NCBI RefSeq assembly: GCF_002003465.1
Contig: NZ_BDDQ01000065.1
Location: forward strand, 1-55,162
Reading direction: 5' to 3'
Source: Caenibacillus caldisaponilyticus
Lineage (GTDB): Bacteria > Bacillota > Bacilli > Bacillales > Sporolactobacillaceae
Length of the DNA stretch: 55,162 bases
Part shown: piece by piece, positions 45,463 through 54,692 of the stretch
Layout of the letters: every line of letters begins with the position of its first letter
Numbering within the stretch: the first letter of the stretch is position 1
Made by a program: the position numbers and the translations under genes
The notes under the pieces: model-generated
What the model was told of the DNA's origin: nothing
What the model saw: the letters and a program-made list of their open reading frames with translations, nothing else
Databases searched by the model: none

Positions 45463-46320
45463 TCATCTTCTCGTCGCGAAGCGCACGGCGCGGCTGATCA
45501 AGGCCGGCAATACCGATACGTGGCCTTCGCCTTCAAATTCTTTAAACTCCACGTAGACGCCGCGGTCGGCGAGGGCGGAAAGACGATCGGCAAGCGCCTT
45601 CGTATTGTCATTGATGCGGCTCTGATGATGCTTCTCCAGCTCTCCTACCGCCAGCAAAATTTCCACATTCAGCGCTTCCCGTTCCAAACGGGACACAAAT
45701 TGTCGCTCCGCTTCGAAAAGCCGCCGCTTGTTCCAATGAATGGATGGACTGCCCGCGATATACGTCCGGAAAGCCGTCGGTTTGGTGAAAAGCACATGCA
45801 GCGCAAAAAGCCCGCCAAGCGAATGACCAAAGAGCGCTTGCCTCTTGTTGTCAATTTTGAACTCGCCTTCGATCACCGGTTTCAATTCCTCTTCAATAAA
45901 TGCTAAGAATGCTTCCGCCCCTCCGATTTCCGGCCATGCGCTGCCATCCGGTCTGGTTGGCAGTTCGGTAGCGGGGACCGGCAGCGTAAAATCATAAAAG
46001 CGGCCGGGAGCGAACGGCGTTTCCTCCGGATAACCGATGCCGACGATGACGGCGGGTACGACTCCCGTCTTCTCCGGCCGTCTGGCTTGGACGCGCACCG
46101 CCTCCACCATCGTCCCAAACACGGCATTGGCATCGAGCAAATAGATGACCGGAAAGCCCGAGGGAGGCGGCTCGCCGTCCGGCCGGGCCACAAAGATTCG
46201 ATATTCGCGGTTTCCGGCGCGCGAATGCATCAAGCGCTGTTCAGTCCGTGGGAGGGTGACCGCGCGGCCGGCGGCATCGTTGACCGCCATGGCGGTCTGT
46301 TCAATTTTTTGGCGTGCCAC
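45463..46320 (-). CDS. Siderophore esterase, BesA/IroE-like
   Basis: 285 residues. The esterase domain has 'YLLDANAVFGTMVE', nucleophile 'FGHSLGGLFALHVLF' and 'GEGHVSVLP' for the His; 'SPSIHWNKR' is typical of trilactone siderophore esterases. GTG at 46320 follows GGGGG. It is the last gene of a run behind feuC, where B. subtilis has besA next to feuABC. It should open a catecholate trilactone such as bacillibactin inside the cell to release iron. Confidence 0.88.
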   Translation of the reverse strand: MARQKIEQTAMAVNDAAGRAVTLPRTEQRLMHSRAGNREYRIFVARPDGEPPPSGFPVIYLLDANAVFGTMVEAVRVQARRPEKTGVVPAVIVGIGYPEETPFAPGRFYDFTLPVPATELPTRPDGSAWPEIGGAEAFLAFIEEELKPVIEGEFKIDNKRQALFGHSLGGLFALHVLFTKPTAFRTYIAGSPSIHWNKRRLFEAERQFVSRLEREALNVEILLAVGELEKHHQSRINDNTKALADRLSALADRGVYVEFKEFEGEGHVSVLPALISRAVRFATRR

Positions 46321-46395
46321 CGCTCATTCCCCCTCTCAATCTTTATTGGTGCGCGATAATCGCGGGTGGACGCATCCCATTTGCAGACCTACTGG

Positions 46396-47154
46396 TCAAC
46401 CCTCGGTTTCGTTTGTATACAACCATTTCACCGATTCAGGGAACCGTCTGGAAAAAATTTTGAGGTCATGCGGGGCGCCTTCTTCTATGACGAACCGCAA
46501 TGTTTCTTTTGTCAATCCGTTATTCTTCAATATGGTATAGGCTTCTTTCGTTTTTGAAACCATGTCTTTCTGGATGGTCCGCTTCCCGATTCCCTCGATC
46601 CTTCCCACATCCATATAAATTTTCAATCCGGTCGCTACGGTTTTCGCTTGCATAAAATCGATGAACCCTTCGTACCAAAACGATCCGGATATCGAACCGA
46701 TTTTTCCGAAGACATCGGGGTACAAATAAGCGGCATACATGGAAATCAGCCCTCCGAGCGACGCTCCGATCATTCCCGTTTGCTGCCGGCGGCTGTCCGT
46801 CTTGAATTCACTATCTATATAAGGTTTTAAGTCCTCCACAAGAAACGAAAGATAGCGGAAGCCCAATCCGCCAAAATCGCCAAATTTGTCGGATAGCGCT
46901 TTTGCAGGCCACGGCGTATATTCATCCAGCCGATTTTTCGGCTTAATGCCAATCAGCAACAACTCTCCCAGTTCACCGAGGGCGAACATGCGCTCCAACC
47001 GCGCTAAGGAATGGTTTTGGCGGGGATCGAATAAGTCTCCGCCATCCTGAACATAAACAACCGGAAAGTTCGCTCGGCTTGTTTCGTAAGAGGGAGGCAG
47101 ATAAATGAAAAGCTCCCTTCCTCTAAAGGATTCCGTCACCACTATGCCGTCCAT
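46396..47154 (-). CDS. Second esterase of the Fes/esterase D type
   Basis: 252 residues. 'FIYLPPSYETSRANFPVVYVQDGG', nucleophile 'GMIGASLGGLISMYA', 'GSISGSFWYEGF' and 'EEGAPHDLKIF' for the His give a complete esterase triad. ATG at 47154 follows GGAGGAACG. It shares fold and operon with the BesA-like gene, so it may act on another siderophore or on partly hydrolysed product. The protein is only distantly alike to its neighbour, so it is not a recent duplicate. Confidence 0.85.
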   Translation of the reverse strand: MDGIVVTESFRGRELFIYLPPSYETSRANFPVVYVQDGGDLFDPRQNHSLARLERMFALGELGELLLIGIKPKNRLDEYTPWPAKALSDKFGDFGGLGFRYLSFLVEDLKPYIDSEFKTDSRRQQTGMIGASLGGLISMYAAYLYPDVFGKIGSISGSFWYEGFIDFMQAKTVATGLKIYMDVGRIEGIGKRTIQKDMVSKTKEAYTILKNNGLTKETLRFVIEEGAPHDLKIFSRRFPESVKWLYTNETEG

Positions 47155-47178
47155 CTCGTTCCTCCTTCGCCCCAATCA

Positions 47179-47745
47179 TCAAGCCCGATCGAAGACCGTG
47201 GTCAACTGAACCGCCGGAATTCTGGGTTGCGCAGGCGGAATCTTGGCAGGATAGCCGATATGAAGATTGCCCACCGCCTTTTCCCCGGGCAGGATTCCCA
47301 TTGTTTCCCGGAAGATGGGATCATGCAACCATCCGTACGTCTCCCATACCATGCCGATCCCCCTTTCCCAAGCCAACAAACTCAAGTTGTGGATCACGCA
47401 ACTGGTCGACGCATAATCTTCTTCCCGAACACCCAGGTTGGGATCTTGCTTCATCACAACCGTCAAAATCATCGGAATGGACATGATCTTGTTATAAAAC
47501 TTTTTCCCGACGCCTTTCTTTTTGTCTGGATCGGCTTCCCTGTTCTCTTTGATTTTCCGCACTGCCTCGGCGATCTTCCTGCGCCCTTCACCATAAGTGA
47601 GGATGAAGCGCCACGGTTGCGTCAGGCGGTGATTGGGCACCCAAATGGCGGCCTCCAGCCATTCCATCACGAGTTCGGGGGAGATGGGACGATCTTCGAA
47701 CACATGAATCGACCGGCGTTCCCGCATCAATTGGCTAAGTTCCAT
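47179..47745 (-). CDS. Nitroreductase-family flavoprotein
   Basis: 188 residues. 'MRERRSIHVFEDRPIS' and 'AAIWVPNHRLTQPWRFI' form the FMN site; 'SLLAWERGIGMVWETYGWL' and 'VGNLHIGYPAK' are the family C-terminus. It lies 41 bases after feuC and 24 before the esterase gene, clearly in the operon. A role as ferric-siderophore reductase is an attractive inference, since siderophore operons often carry a reductase. ATG at 47745 follows GGAGG by 6 bases; an ATG two codons upstream overlaps that site. Confidence 0.88.
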   Translation of the reverse strand: MELSQLMRERRSIHVFEDRPISPELVMEWLEAAIWVPNHRLTQPWRFILTYGEGRRKIAEAVRKIKENREADPDKKKGVGKKFYNKIMSIPMILTVVMKQDPNLGVREEDYASTSCVIHNLSLLAWERGIGMVWETYGWLHDPIFRETMGILPGEKAVGNLHIGYPAKIPPAQPRIPAVQLTTVFDRA

Positions 47746-47786
47746 TTCCATCCTCCATTCCCTTTATGAACAACACCTTTTTCCAC

Positions 47787-48809
47787 CTACACTCTCGTTT
47801 TAAACATTAAGTACACAAAATAAGGGATGCCGATGATGGCGACGACCACCCCGACGGGCAGCTCGACCGGGGAAAAGACGGTTTTGGCGATAAAATCGGA
47901 AACGATGACCAACAGCATCCCGATGATACCGCTTACGGGAAGCGCCCGATCATGTTGAATGCCCACCAACCGTTTGGCAATGTGCGGGGCGATCAAACCG
48001 ACAAAGCCGATGTTCCCGGCCACGGACACGCACGCGCTCACGATGCCGATGCTGCTTAAGAGCAGGATATTTTTTTCTTTTTCCGTGGAGGCGCCCAAGC
48101 TTTTTGCGCTGTCTTCCCCCAATTGCAGTAGATCCAGCATACGGGATTTTCCGATGATCACCGGAACGAAAAGGACAAGCCATGGCAGCATGGCAGCGAT
48201 ATATGGCCAATTGGCGGTCCAAATGCTGCCCGTGAGCCATACCGTCGCCCTCTCAAAGTCTTGCGGATTCATCTTTAAAGATAAGTACAAAGACAAGGCA
48301 CCGAACCCGGAACCCGCCGCAATCCCGGACAAGATCAGACGCTGGAGATCCAATCTCCCGTTCCGCCAGGCAAAAAAGTAAATCAGAACGGCGGCCCCCA
48401 ATCCGCCCAGCCATCCGAACAACGGCATCGCCAAGATAGACAGCCATCCGCTTCCCGTTATTTGTCCTTCAAAGAAAAACATAAACAGGACGATCGCCGC
48501 CCCCGCGCCCGCATTGATGCCCAAAACGCCGGGATCCGCCAGCCCGTTTCTGCTGATCCCTTGTATCGCGGCACCCGCGACGCCGAGGCCGAACCCGACG
48601 AGCGCCGCAACCACAATGCGGGGCAGCCGGAAGTCAAAAATGACCAAATCGTGCTCCGAAACGGGATCGATGCGCAACAACGTTTTCAGCACGTCTATGA
48701 CCGTCATGTCAAAGACGCCGTTCGTCAGACTGATATAAACCGCAACGAGCACCATCCCGAAACAGATGAACAGCACGGTCCAATAGCGGGCCGCCGAATT
48801 TTTAGGCAC
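47787..48809 (-). CDS. feuC: Iron-siderophore ABC permease (FecCD family), FeuC-like
   Basis: 340 residues, nine to ten transmembrane segments. 'FRLPRIVVAALVGFGLGVAGAAIQGISRNGLADPGVLGINAGA' is the FecCD signature and 'GNIGFVGLIAPHIAKRLVG' the coupling-helix region. GTG start overlaps the feuB-like stop by 8 bases and follows GGGAGGAGA. No ATPase gene is in the cluster; in B. subtilis a shared ATPase (YusV) serves Feu. Confidence 0.92.
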   Translation of the reverse strand: MPKNSAARYWTVLFICFGMVLVAVYISLTNGVFDMTVIDVLKTLLRIDPVSEHDLVIFDFRLPRIVVAALVGFGLGVAGAAIQGISRNGLADPGVLGINAGAGAAIVLFMFFFEGQITGSGWLSILAMPLFGWLGGLGAAVLIYFFAWRNGRLDLQRLILSGIAAGSGFGALSLYLSLKMNPQDFERATVWLTGSIWTANWPYIAAMLPWLVLFVPVIIGKSRMLDLLQLGEDSAKSLGASTEKEKNILLLSSIGIVSACVSVAGNIGFVGLIAPHIAKRLVGIQHDRALPVSGIIGMLLVIVSDFIAKTVFSPVELPVGVVVAIIGIPYFVYLMFKTRV

Positions 48810-49836
48810 GTTTCTCTCCTCCCCTCTTGTAAATTAAATAGAGGAAGAAAGGCACCCCGATCAGGGAAGTGACGACCCCGATCGGCGTTTCATACGGATA
48901 ATTCAAGAACCGGCTGAGGAGATCGGACAGAGCCAGAAAAATGGCTCCGAGGACGCCGGCGCAAGGTATCAGCCACCGATAATCGACACCCACCAAAAAC
49001 CGGGCGATATGGGGAACGATCAGACCCACAAAGCCGATGTGACCGGCCAAAGCGACGGAAACGCCGGTCAAAATAACGACGCTGGCGATCGCCGTCGCCT
49101 TGACCAGCGTCGTTCTCTGTCCCAAGCTCACGGCCACTTGCTCGCCCAACGAGAGAATCGTGATCGATTTGGAAATGGAGAACGCGAGCGCGATGCCGAC
49201 CAGCGCAAAAGGCAACGCGAGTTTGATCAAATCAGGATTCATCTGGTGCAGCCGGGCATTGTACCAAAAGCTGACGTTTTGCGAAACTTGAAAATAGGAA
49301 GCCATGGCGGCTGAAACGCTGCTCAGAAACGTTCCGATGACGGTGCCGATAATCGCCATCCGCACGGGAGACAGGCCGTTCGGCATCAGCGTCGCGAAGC
49401 CAAAAACGATGATGACGGCGATCAACGAGCCGACAAGCGAATACAGGATCATAGCCAGCGAAGAAGCGTCCGGCGCCAAAATCATGCAAAGCGTAATGGC
49501 GAAGACCGAACCGTCCGCAACCCCCATGATCGAAGGGGAGGCCAGATAGTTTCCGGTCATGCCTTGCATAATGGCCCCTGATATGGCCAGGAGCGCTCCG
49601 ATGAGAAGCGCTCCGATCGCCCTTGGCAGCCGGGAATGCCGCACGATTTGATGGTTGACGTTGCCCGGATCGAAGTGAAAAATCGCCTCCCAAACCGTCG
49701 CCGCATCGATATTTTTTGCACCAAAGAGAATGGATGCCACGATGAGGAAGGCCATCACCAGAGGGGAAATCCCTAGGATGAATGCGGGCCAAAACCTCTT
49801 TGAGCGCATTTCCAGCGACCGCCTTGTCTTATTCAT
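48802..49836 (-). CDS. feuB: Iron-siderophore ABC permease (FecCD family), FeuB-like
   Basis: 344 residues. 'SRLPRAIGALLIGALLAISGAIMQGMTGNYLASPSIMGVADG' and 'GHIGFVGLIVPHIARFLVG' are the family motifs. Its ATG at 49836 overlaps the stop of the binding protein (ATGAATAA), an arrangement for coupled translation. It pairs with the next gene to form the permease dimer. Confidence 0.92.
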   Translation of the reverse strand: MNKTRRSLEMRSKRFWPAFILGISPLVMAFLIVASILFGAKNIDAATVWEAIFHFDPGNVNHQIVRHSRLPRAIGALLIGALLAISGAIMQGMTGNYLASPSIMGVADGSVFAITLCMILAPDASSLAMILYSLVGSLIAVIIVFGFATLMPNGLSPVRMAIIGTVIGTFLSSVSAAMASYFQVSQNVSFWYNARLHQMNPDLIKLALPFALVGIALAFSISKSITILSLGEQVAVSLGQRTTLVKATAIASVVILTGVSVALAGHIGFVGLIVPHIARFLVGVDYRWLIPCAGVLGAIFLALSDLLSRFLNYPYETPIGVVTSLIGVPFFLYLIYKRGGEKRA

Positions 49837-50821
49837 CGCCCAGCTTTTCCACAGCCGCTTTTAAGAAATGGATTTTGCTCCACGCCGTCCCGCCTTGTGC
49901 GAGCGGATCAACCACATTTACAAACACTTTGCCATTTTTGACGGCACGGATGCTTTTCCAAATCGGATCGTTTTGCCAGTTTTCGAGCGCGTGAGGCTGA
50001 TCCTTGTTCTCGTCCTCCGAGAACTGCACAAAGATGTAATCCGGATTCATTTCACTGAATTTTTCTAGAGAAATCACTTCCTGCGCTTTGGCGTTTTCGA
50101 TCTCTTGCGGCGCCTTCAGGCCCAAATCCGTGTAAAGCGTCGGGTTGAAAAAGATATCTTTGGAATAAATCATGATGTTGCCGTTCCTGATGCGGACCGC
50201 GACGACTTTTTTATCTTTTAGCCGTTCGCCCAGCTTCGCTTTCGCCGCCGCAACATCGCGTTGATACTCTTGGAGCACTTTCTCGGCAAGATCTTGCTTG
50301 CCGGTCAGTTCCGCCAGAAGGCGCAGGTTCGCTTCCCAATTAGTCGCTATATGGGAAACCGGAATGGTCGGCGCGACTTTCTCCAATTTGCTGATGACAG
50401 CCGGCGGGAATTTCGTCGTGGCGAAGATGACATCCGGTTTCAATTTCAGGATGCTTTCGATATTCGGCTGCGCTTTTTCCCCAATGGATACGGTGGACCC
50501 TGTAATTTCCTTGAACATGTCCGGAAACTTGCCGCCGACCGTGATGCCGCCGAGCGGTTTGACGCCCAGCACGAGCGCGTCTTCCATCGTTTCCATGCTG
50601 CCGGCGATCACAATGCGTTTCACTTTTGCAGGAACCTTATAATCTTTTCCGAGATAATGGATGGTTCGGGTTTCATCGGCATCCGCTTTCTTCTCTTGCT
50701 TTGCCGTCGAGTCCCCTCCGGCCGTATGATCGGGCGCTGAGGATGATTTCGCGCCGCAAGCGGTCAATATTAGAATGAGTAAAGCAATAAGACTGAATTT
50801 AAGATATGGCCTTTTCAGCAT
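49829..50821 (-). CDS. feuA: Siderophore-binding lipoprotein, FeuA-like
   Basis: 330 residues. Signal MLKRPYLKFSLIALLILILT followed by ACGAK, with acylated Cys22. A Ser/Asp/Lys-rich linker leads to a periplasmic-binding-protein type III fold ('VKRIVIAGSMETMEDALVLG', 'NIESILKLKPDVIF', 'PDYIFVQFSEDEN'). It binds the ferric catecholate and delivers it to FeuBC. A Fur box lies 33 bases before the start, so transcription should rise under iron limitation. Confidence 0.92.
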   Translation of the reverse strand: MLKRPYLKFSLIALLILILTACGAKSSSAPDHTAGGDSTAKQEKKADADETRTIHYLGKDYKVPAKVKRIVIAGSMETMEDALVLGVKPLGGITVGGKFPDMFKEITGSTVSIGEKAQPNIESILKLKPDVIFATTKFPPAVISKLEKVAPTIPVSHIATNWEANLRLLAELTGKQDLAEKVLQEYQRDVAAAKAKLGERLKDKKVVAVRIRNGNIMIYSKDIFFNPTLYTDLGLKAPQEIENAKAQEVISLEKFSEMNPDYIFVQFSEDENKDQPHALENWQNDPIWKSIRAVKNGKVFVNVVDPLAQGGTAWSKIHFLKAAVEKLGDE

Positions 50822-50853
50822 CCGTCTTTAAGTCCTCCTCTCGGTTTTCTGAT

Positions 50854-50868
50854 TGATAATGATTATCG
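50854..50868. promoter_or_regulatory. Fur box before feuA
   Basis: TGATAAT-G-ATTATCG is a 7-1-7 Fur site with one mismatch, directly upstream of the feuA ribosome site. Confidence 0.85.
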
Positions 50869-50920
50869 TTTTCGATTATAAAGCAGGCTGTTTTTGCTGA
50901 CCATGGACGGTATCCGGAAT

Positions 50921-52558
50921 TTATTTTGGACAATCTCCGGACAAAAGCCTTAGCGTCTCGTCGATGATCCGGTCAAGGGCACAGGGCGAATATTCCACCC
51001 ATGGATCTGAAGAAATCAAATGCACGCGACGGTTCCGGACCGCCTTCAATTCCTGCCACGGCATGGAATATTGCAACGTTTTCCAAAACGCCAAGGTTTC
51101 CTCTTCCTGCCGGATCAAAAGAAGCAGGCGGTCCGCATCAATCTGGGCAAGCTGGTCCATCGTGATCTCTTGATCATACACCGAACGTTCTCCGCGATAC
51201 GCCGGCGCCATCTGCAGATCGCGGTAAAAAACTTCGGACATGCTGCGATTGCAGTGCATATACAGATTTTGTTTGGAAATCCGCAAGATCAAGAACGAAT
51301 CGTCCCCAACCATACGTTTTAACCGTTCTCTAGCCGCCTTCACTTTCCGATCATATCTTTCAAGCCAATGCTCAGCTTCTCTTGTTTCGCCTAAAAATTC
51401 GGCCGTCAGCAGCAATTGCTCGCGCCAATTCTTATCTTTCCACGGCACATAAAAGACGGGGGCCACCTGCTCAAGCTTCTCCTTTTCTCCGGCATTCAGC
51501 TCATCCGTGCTGATCACGACATCCGGACGGGCTTGGAAAAGCGTGTCGATGTTGGATGCCCAATGTTGATTTTGCCGGTAAGCGCTGAGATGGACGGAAA
51601 TATCCGCACGGTACCTCTTGTAGTAATAGGCGGTCCATTTCGGGTGAAGCGGCGCGGCATAAGGAATGATCTTCAAAGCAAGCAATTGTCCGATAATCGG
51701 AGAACGGTAGGCGGCGATTTTCCGGCGGCGCCGTTTCATATAAACGGATGGCGCGACCCCTACTTTCTTCTTGAATGTGCGGCTGAAATAAAATTCATCG
51801 TTGTAGCCGACCTGATGAGCGATGTCCCGCAGCTTCGCATCCGCTTGCGCCATGAGTTGCTTCGCCTTGTTGATCCGCAGCTCGGTCAAGTAGTCGATGG
51901 CGCTGATCCCGTACGTTTTTTTAAACAAATCGACAAAATACTTCGGGCTGAGGTTCGCCAAGCGCGCCAACTGCTCAATCGTCAAATTCTCGTTAAAATT
52001 GCGTTCCATATAGTCCTTTGCCGACTCCAGTCCCGTTCGCGATTCCCCTGACAGATGGCGGCGGTTTTTCATGATGTAATAAAGCAATTCCTGAAAAGCG
52101 AGTTGGCTGCGGAAGCGTTCCAGCCCGTCTTCGCTCTGCCATTGAAGGTATACCTCTGCGCATAAGGAAGCGAGCGAATCGGCCGGAGAAACATGGATTT
52201 CTCCTTTCAACGGAAAACGCGCCGCTTTCACGCTTGGCACGCGCTCCCCTTCCGTTGCCCGAAAAACATCGAATTTAAAAAGAAATATCGTCAGCTCATC
52301 CGGATGTTCCGGTTCGGCTCCGTAAGTCTCTCCGGGAGCGCACACATAAACCACGCCCTCCCCCAACCGGCATTCATGCTGGTCCAGCGTCAATCGGCCT
52401 CGACCATTTGTCGCGACGAAAAGGACATGAGAACCGGTGAGCCGCTGCTCGATCCGCCAACTCTCATCTCTTTTGACAAACTCTATATCGCGAAGGTGAA
52501 AAAGCAGGCCGTCCAGCGAAAAACCGACTCCCTGCTTAATCGTTTCCTCGTGTTGCAT
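50921..52558 (-). CDS. btr: AraC-family activator with siderophore-binding domain (Btr/YbbB-like)
   Basis: 545 residues in three parts: an N-terminal cupin-like domain (about 1-150), two AraC helix-turn-helices ('NLTIEQLARLANLSPKYFVDLFKKTYG', 'LRDIAHQVGYNDEFYFSRTFKKKVG'; about 180-275), and a C-terminal binding-protein domain (about 285-545) like FeuA without a signal peptide. This is the plan of B. subtilis Btr, which senses ferric bacillibactin and activates feuABC. Start ATG 52558 follows GGTGGGAG closely; the frame begins 19 codons earlier at TTG. A second Fur box lies upstream. Confidence 0.9.
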   Translation of the reverse strand: MQHEETIKQGVGFSLDGLLFHLRDIEFVKRDESWRIEQRLTGSHVLFVATNGRGRLTLDQHECRLGEGVVYVCAPGETYGAEPEHPDELTIFLFKFDVFRATEGERVPSVKAARFPLKGEIHVSPADSLASLCAEVYLQWQSEDGLERFRSQLAFQELLYYIMKNRRHLSGESRTGLESAKDYMERNFNENLTIEQLARLANLSPKYFVDLFKKTYGISAIDYLTELRINKAKQLMAQADAKLRDIAHQVGYNDEFYFSRTFKKKVGVAPSVYMKRRRRKIAAYRSPIIGQLLALKIIPYAAPLHPKWTAYYYKRYRADISVHLSAYRQNQHWASNIDTLFQARPDVVISTDELNAGEKEKLEQVAPVFYVPWKDKNWREQLLLTAEFLGETREAEHWLERYDRKVKAARERLKRMVGDDSFLILRISKQNLYMHCNRSMSEVFYRDLQMAPAYRGERSVYDQEITMDQLAQIDADRLLLLIRQEEETLAFWKTLQYSMPWQELKAVRNRRVHLISSDPWVEYSPCALDRIIDETLRLLSGDCPK

Positions 52559-52706
52559 TTGCTCCCACCGTCCTTGTTCGTTTCTGTATTGTGCCAAGGC
52601 AAACAAGCCTTTCAACTTCCGTTGAAAAGCTTTTCGGGAACATTGGGTATCCTGTTTGCAGAATACAGCGGTCTTTTAAACAGAATTGCTCAGAAACTCG
52701 ATAATT

Positions 52707-52725
52707 GATAATGATAATCATTACT
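52707..52725. promoter_or_regulatory. Fur box upstream of btr
   Basis: GATAATGATAATCATTACT matches the 19-base Fur consensus at 17 positions. It lies about 150 bases before the btr start and overlaps AT-rich sequence that can serve as promoter. Confidence 0.85.
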
Positions 52726-53312
52726 AATTAAAGTATATCACGGCCCAATCAATCGGTTAATAGGTCCGGCCCGCAAGGATTTTTTCGATTTTTTCGAATG
52801 GATGTGGTCATACAACGATGAAGTGAATGCCCTATCCATACTCTAAAACCTCATATCGCCAAACAGGACTTCCTACCAACGGCTCCGAATAATGTATGGA
52901 AGTAAGATTTTACAAACCCCGTTCCAAGAAACGAGGGCAGATTGGAAACGACGGCATCACGGATTGCTTATGCGATTTGTTTAGCACCCGAAGGAAAGCA
53001 TGATCACAGATAACTTTCTTTCCCTTCCTAATATGACAGCCCCGGTAGTTTATACTTCACAGTGAATTTGGTCATAAAAAAACTGCACCTCCAACTGTTA
53101 GTTATGTCTAACATTTGAGGTGCAGTTTATCCATTGGTACAGATCATAGTGTCGTTAGATCTTGGGCGATGCAATATGAACAACATAGTGAAACGGCATT
53201 TATAAAGTCCTATACAAGCTACTCAACACAGTCTAAAATAAACGTCTCAACTACATGAAGGTTCATGGGACGTTTCTCTATGAAACAGCGACGATTTAAA
53301 AATGAAGATTTG
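52726..53312. other. Gene-poor region with a nested hairpin
   Basis: AAACTGCACCTC at 53080 pairs with GAGGTGCAGTTT ending at 53128; inside its loop GTTAG pairs with CTAAC. It resembles regulatory hairpins at the ends of insertion sequences. Around 52770-52990 the plus strand has protein-like pieces broken by stops. I identify no intact gene. Confidence 0.5.
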
Positions 53313-53915
53313 TTAATTCAAGTGTGACAGTTCTTCCATGAACGCTTCAAATGCAGTTTTCCATCCAAGGCATTTCCTAGGACGTTTATTCATTAAAATT
53401 AAGTCTTCCATGAGTTCTTCTTCTGTTACTATAGCGAGATCTAACGCTTTAGGAAAGAATTCTCTTAAGAGACCATTAGCGTTTTCATTGATTACCACGT
53501 TGCCAGGAGCAGTAGGGATCGGCAAAATAAACAGAAACATTTAAACTTGTCTCGATTTCATTATGTAATGCGAATTCTTTGCCTCTATCAACAGAAGTTG
53601 TTTTGAATGCCTCTTTTGGAAGGGTGGTAATCACTTGTATCACCACTTGTTTCATTGAAAGTGCGGTGCGATTTGGGATTTTGATGGCTAGATAAAAACA
53701 GATCTTCCATTCAGCAAAGGTTGCAATACAGCCTTTACTTTGCCCACGGCTTGATACAACCGTATCTCTTTCCCAATGACCAAATTGTTCACGTTTCCTT
53801 ACTTCCTTTGGCCATAGTTTAATGGAATACTCATGTTAAAACGGCCACATGTCTCTCTTGGGTATCGGCGCTTCCTTTTTCCAGGTTCAAACGTGCTAAG
53901 ATGTGAGTATTCCAC
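53313..53915 (-). pseudogene. Decayed IS30-family transposase
   Basis: The C-terminus NENANGLLREFFPKALD ... RPRKCLGWKTAFEAF ends at 53313. Upstream on the same strand, another frame reads 'REQFGHWERDTVVSSRGQSKGC', 'TTSVDRGKEF' and 'VYFADPYCSWQRG', so the DDE residues are recognisable but split by a frameshift near 53500. Further up, 'CGRFNMSI' and a start 'VEYSHLSTFEP' with GGAGG lie in a third frame. The N-terminal half of a normal IS30 transposase is missing: an internal deletion has removed most of the DNA-binding part. It cannot give active transposase. Confidence 0.88.
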
Positions 53916-54314
53916 GATTGCTTCCTCCTGTAAATGTTGTGAGATAACTTCATTATTACACGAAGAAATCATGGATATTTGTTTTTATTTATGATGTCGC
54001 ACTTCATATTACAATCTGTCAAATAACTTCTACTGCCTTGATCCGAAATGGAGAATTCAACTCGAATCATAGACGCTCTCATACCAAAGAAAAAGGGGAT
54101 ATATTATAATCACATACGAATAAAGGCTAAACCAAAAGGCTTGAGTCCGATTAGATACCGAACTCAAGCCTTCTAATAAAATATCCTGTCCGACTTTATG
54201 GGGACACCAATTTTTTTAGGTGCATTTTATTTCTTTATGCCTCTAAAACGAATAAATATTAGTTTATAATGAGATTATTTTTATTAGAAATTTAATGCAA
54301 TAGAAAAATTACCT
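53916..54314. other. AT-rich spacer with terminator-like hairpin
   Basis: AAGGCTTGAGT at 54136 pairs with ACTCAAGCCTT ending at 54172 (a few mismatches in the inner stem). It stands about 140 bases after the stop of the truncated gene and may be its terminator. No gene seen. Confidence 0.5.
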
Positions 54315-54692
54315 TTATAGTTTTTCTAATAGTAAATGCGTCCCAGTATATTCATCAAAGTTTCCATTTTCAATAAGTTCTTTTATAACTCTTTTTGAAC
54401 TCGGCGTTAACATTGACAACTGATTATACCAAATAGAAAAAGCTTCCCACGATTGTCCTAAAATCTTTTCTTTACTCATCGACCTAAATGAATAATCTAC
54501 TAGGTCAGTAAACTCGTCTTTTAGTTCGGATTTACCTAATGAAATTCTACTAAAGAGCTCAATCAGCCACTGAGCTAAATGTGCGTACTGCTCCCATGCA
54601 CCATAATCTTCAGTTAAAGTTCGCTTTCTTTGTAATATTTTGAGCAAAAAATTTTGAAAATCCTTATCACTTAAAGAATATCCTAAAGTTGA
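54315..54692 (-). pseudogene. C-terminal part of an unknown AT-rich gene, cut by IS256
   Basis: About 125 residues remain, from 'TLGYSLSDKDFQNFLLKILQ' to 'YTGTHLLLEKL', helical and charged with Trp and Tyr ('EDYGAWEQYAHLAQWLIEL'). The frame continues into the insertion sequence, where it becomes meaningless, so the N-terminal part lies beyond the element and outside the window. Base composition is strongly AT-rich. I do not recognise the family. Next to mobile elements it could be cargo such as a defence gene, but nothing here shows that. Confidence 0.7.

Noticed and set aside
52770-52990. Broken transposase on the plus strand
   Set aside because: Some protein-like stretches, but no transposase motif could be recognised.
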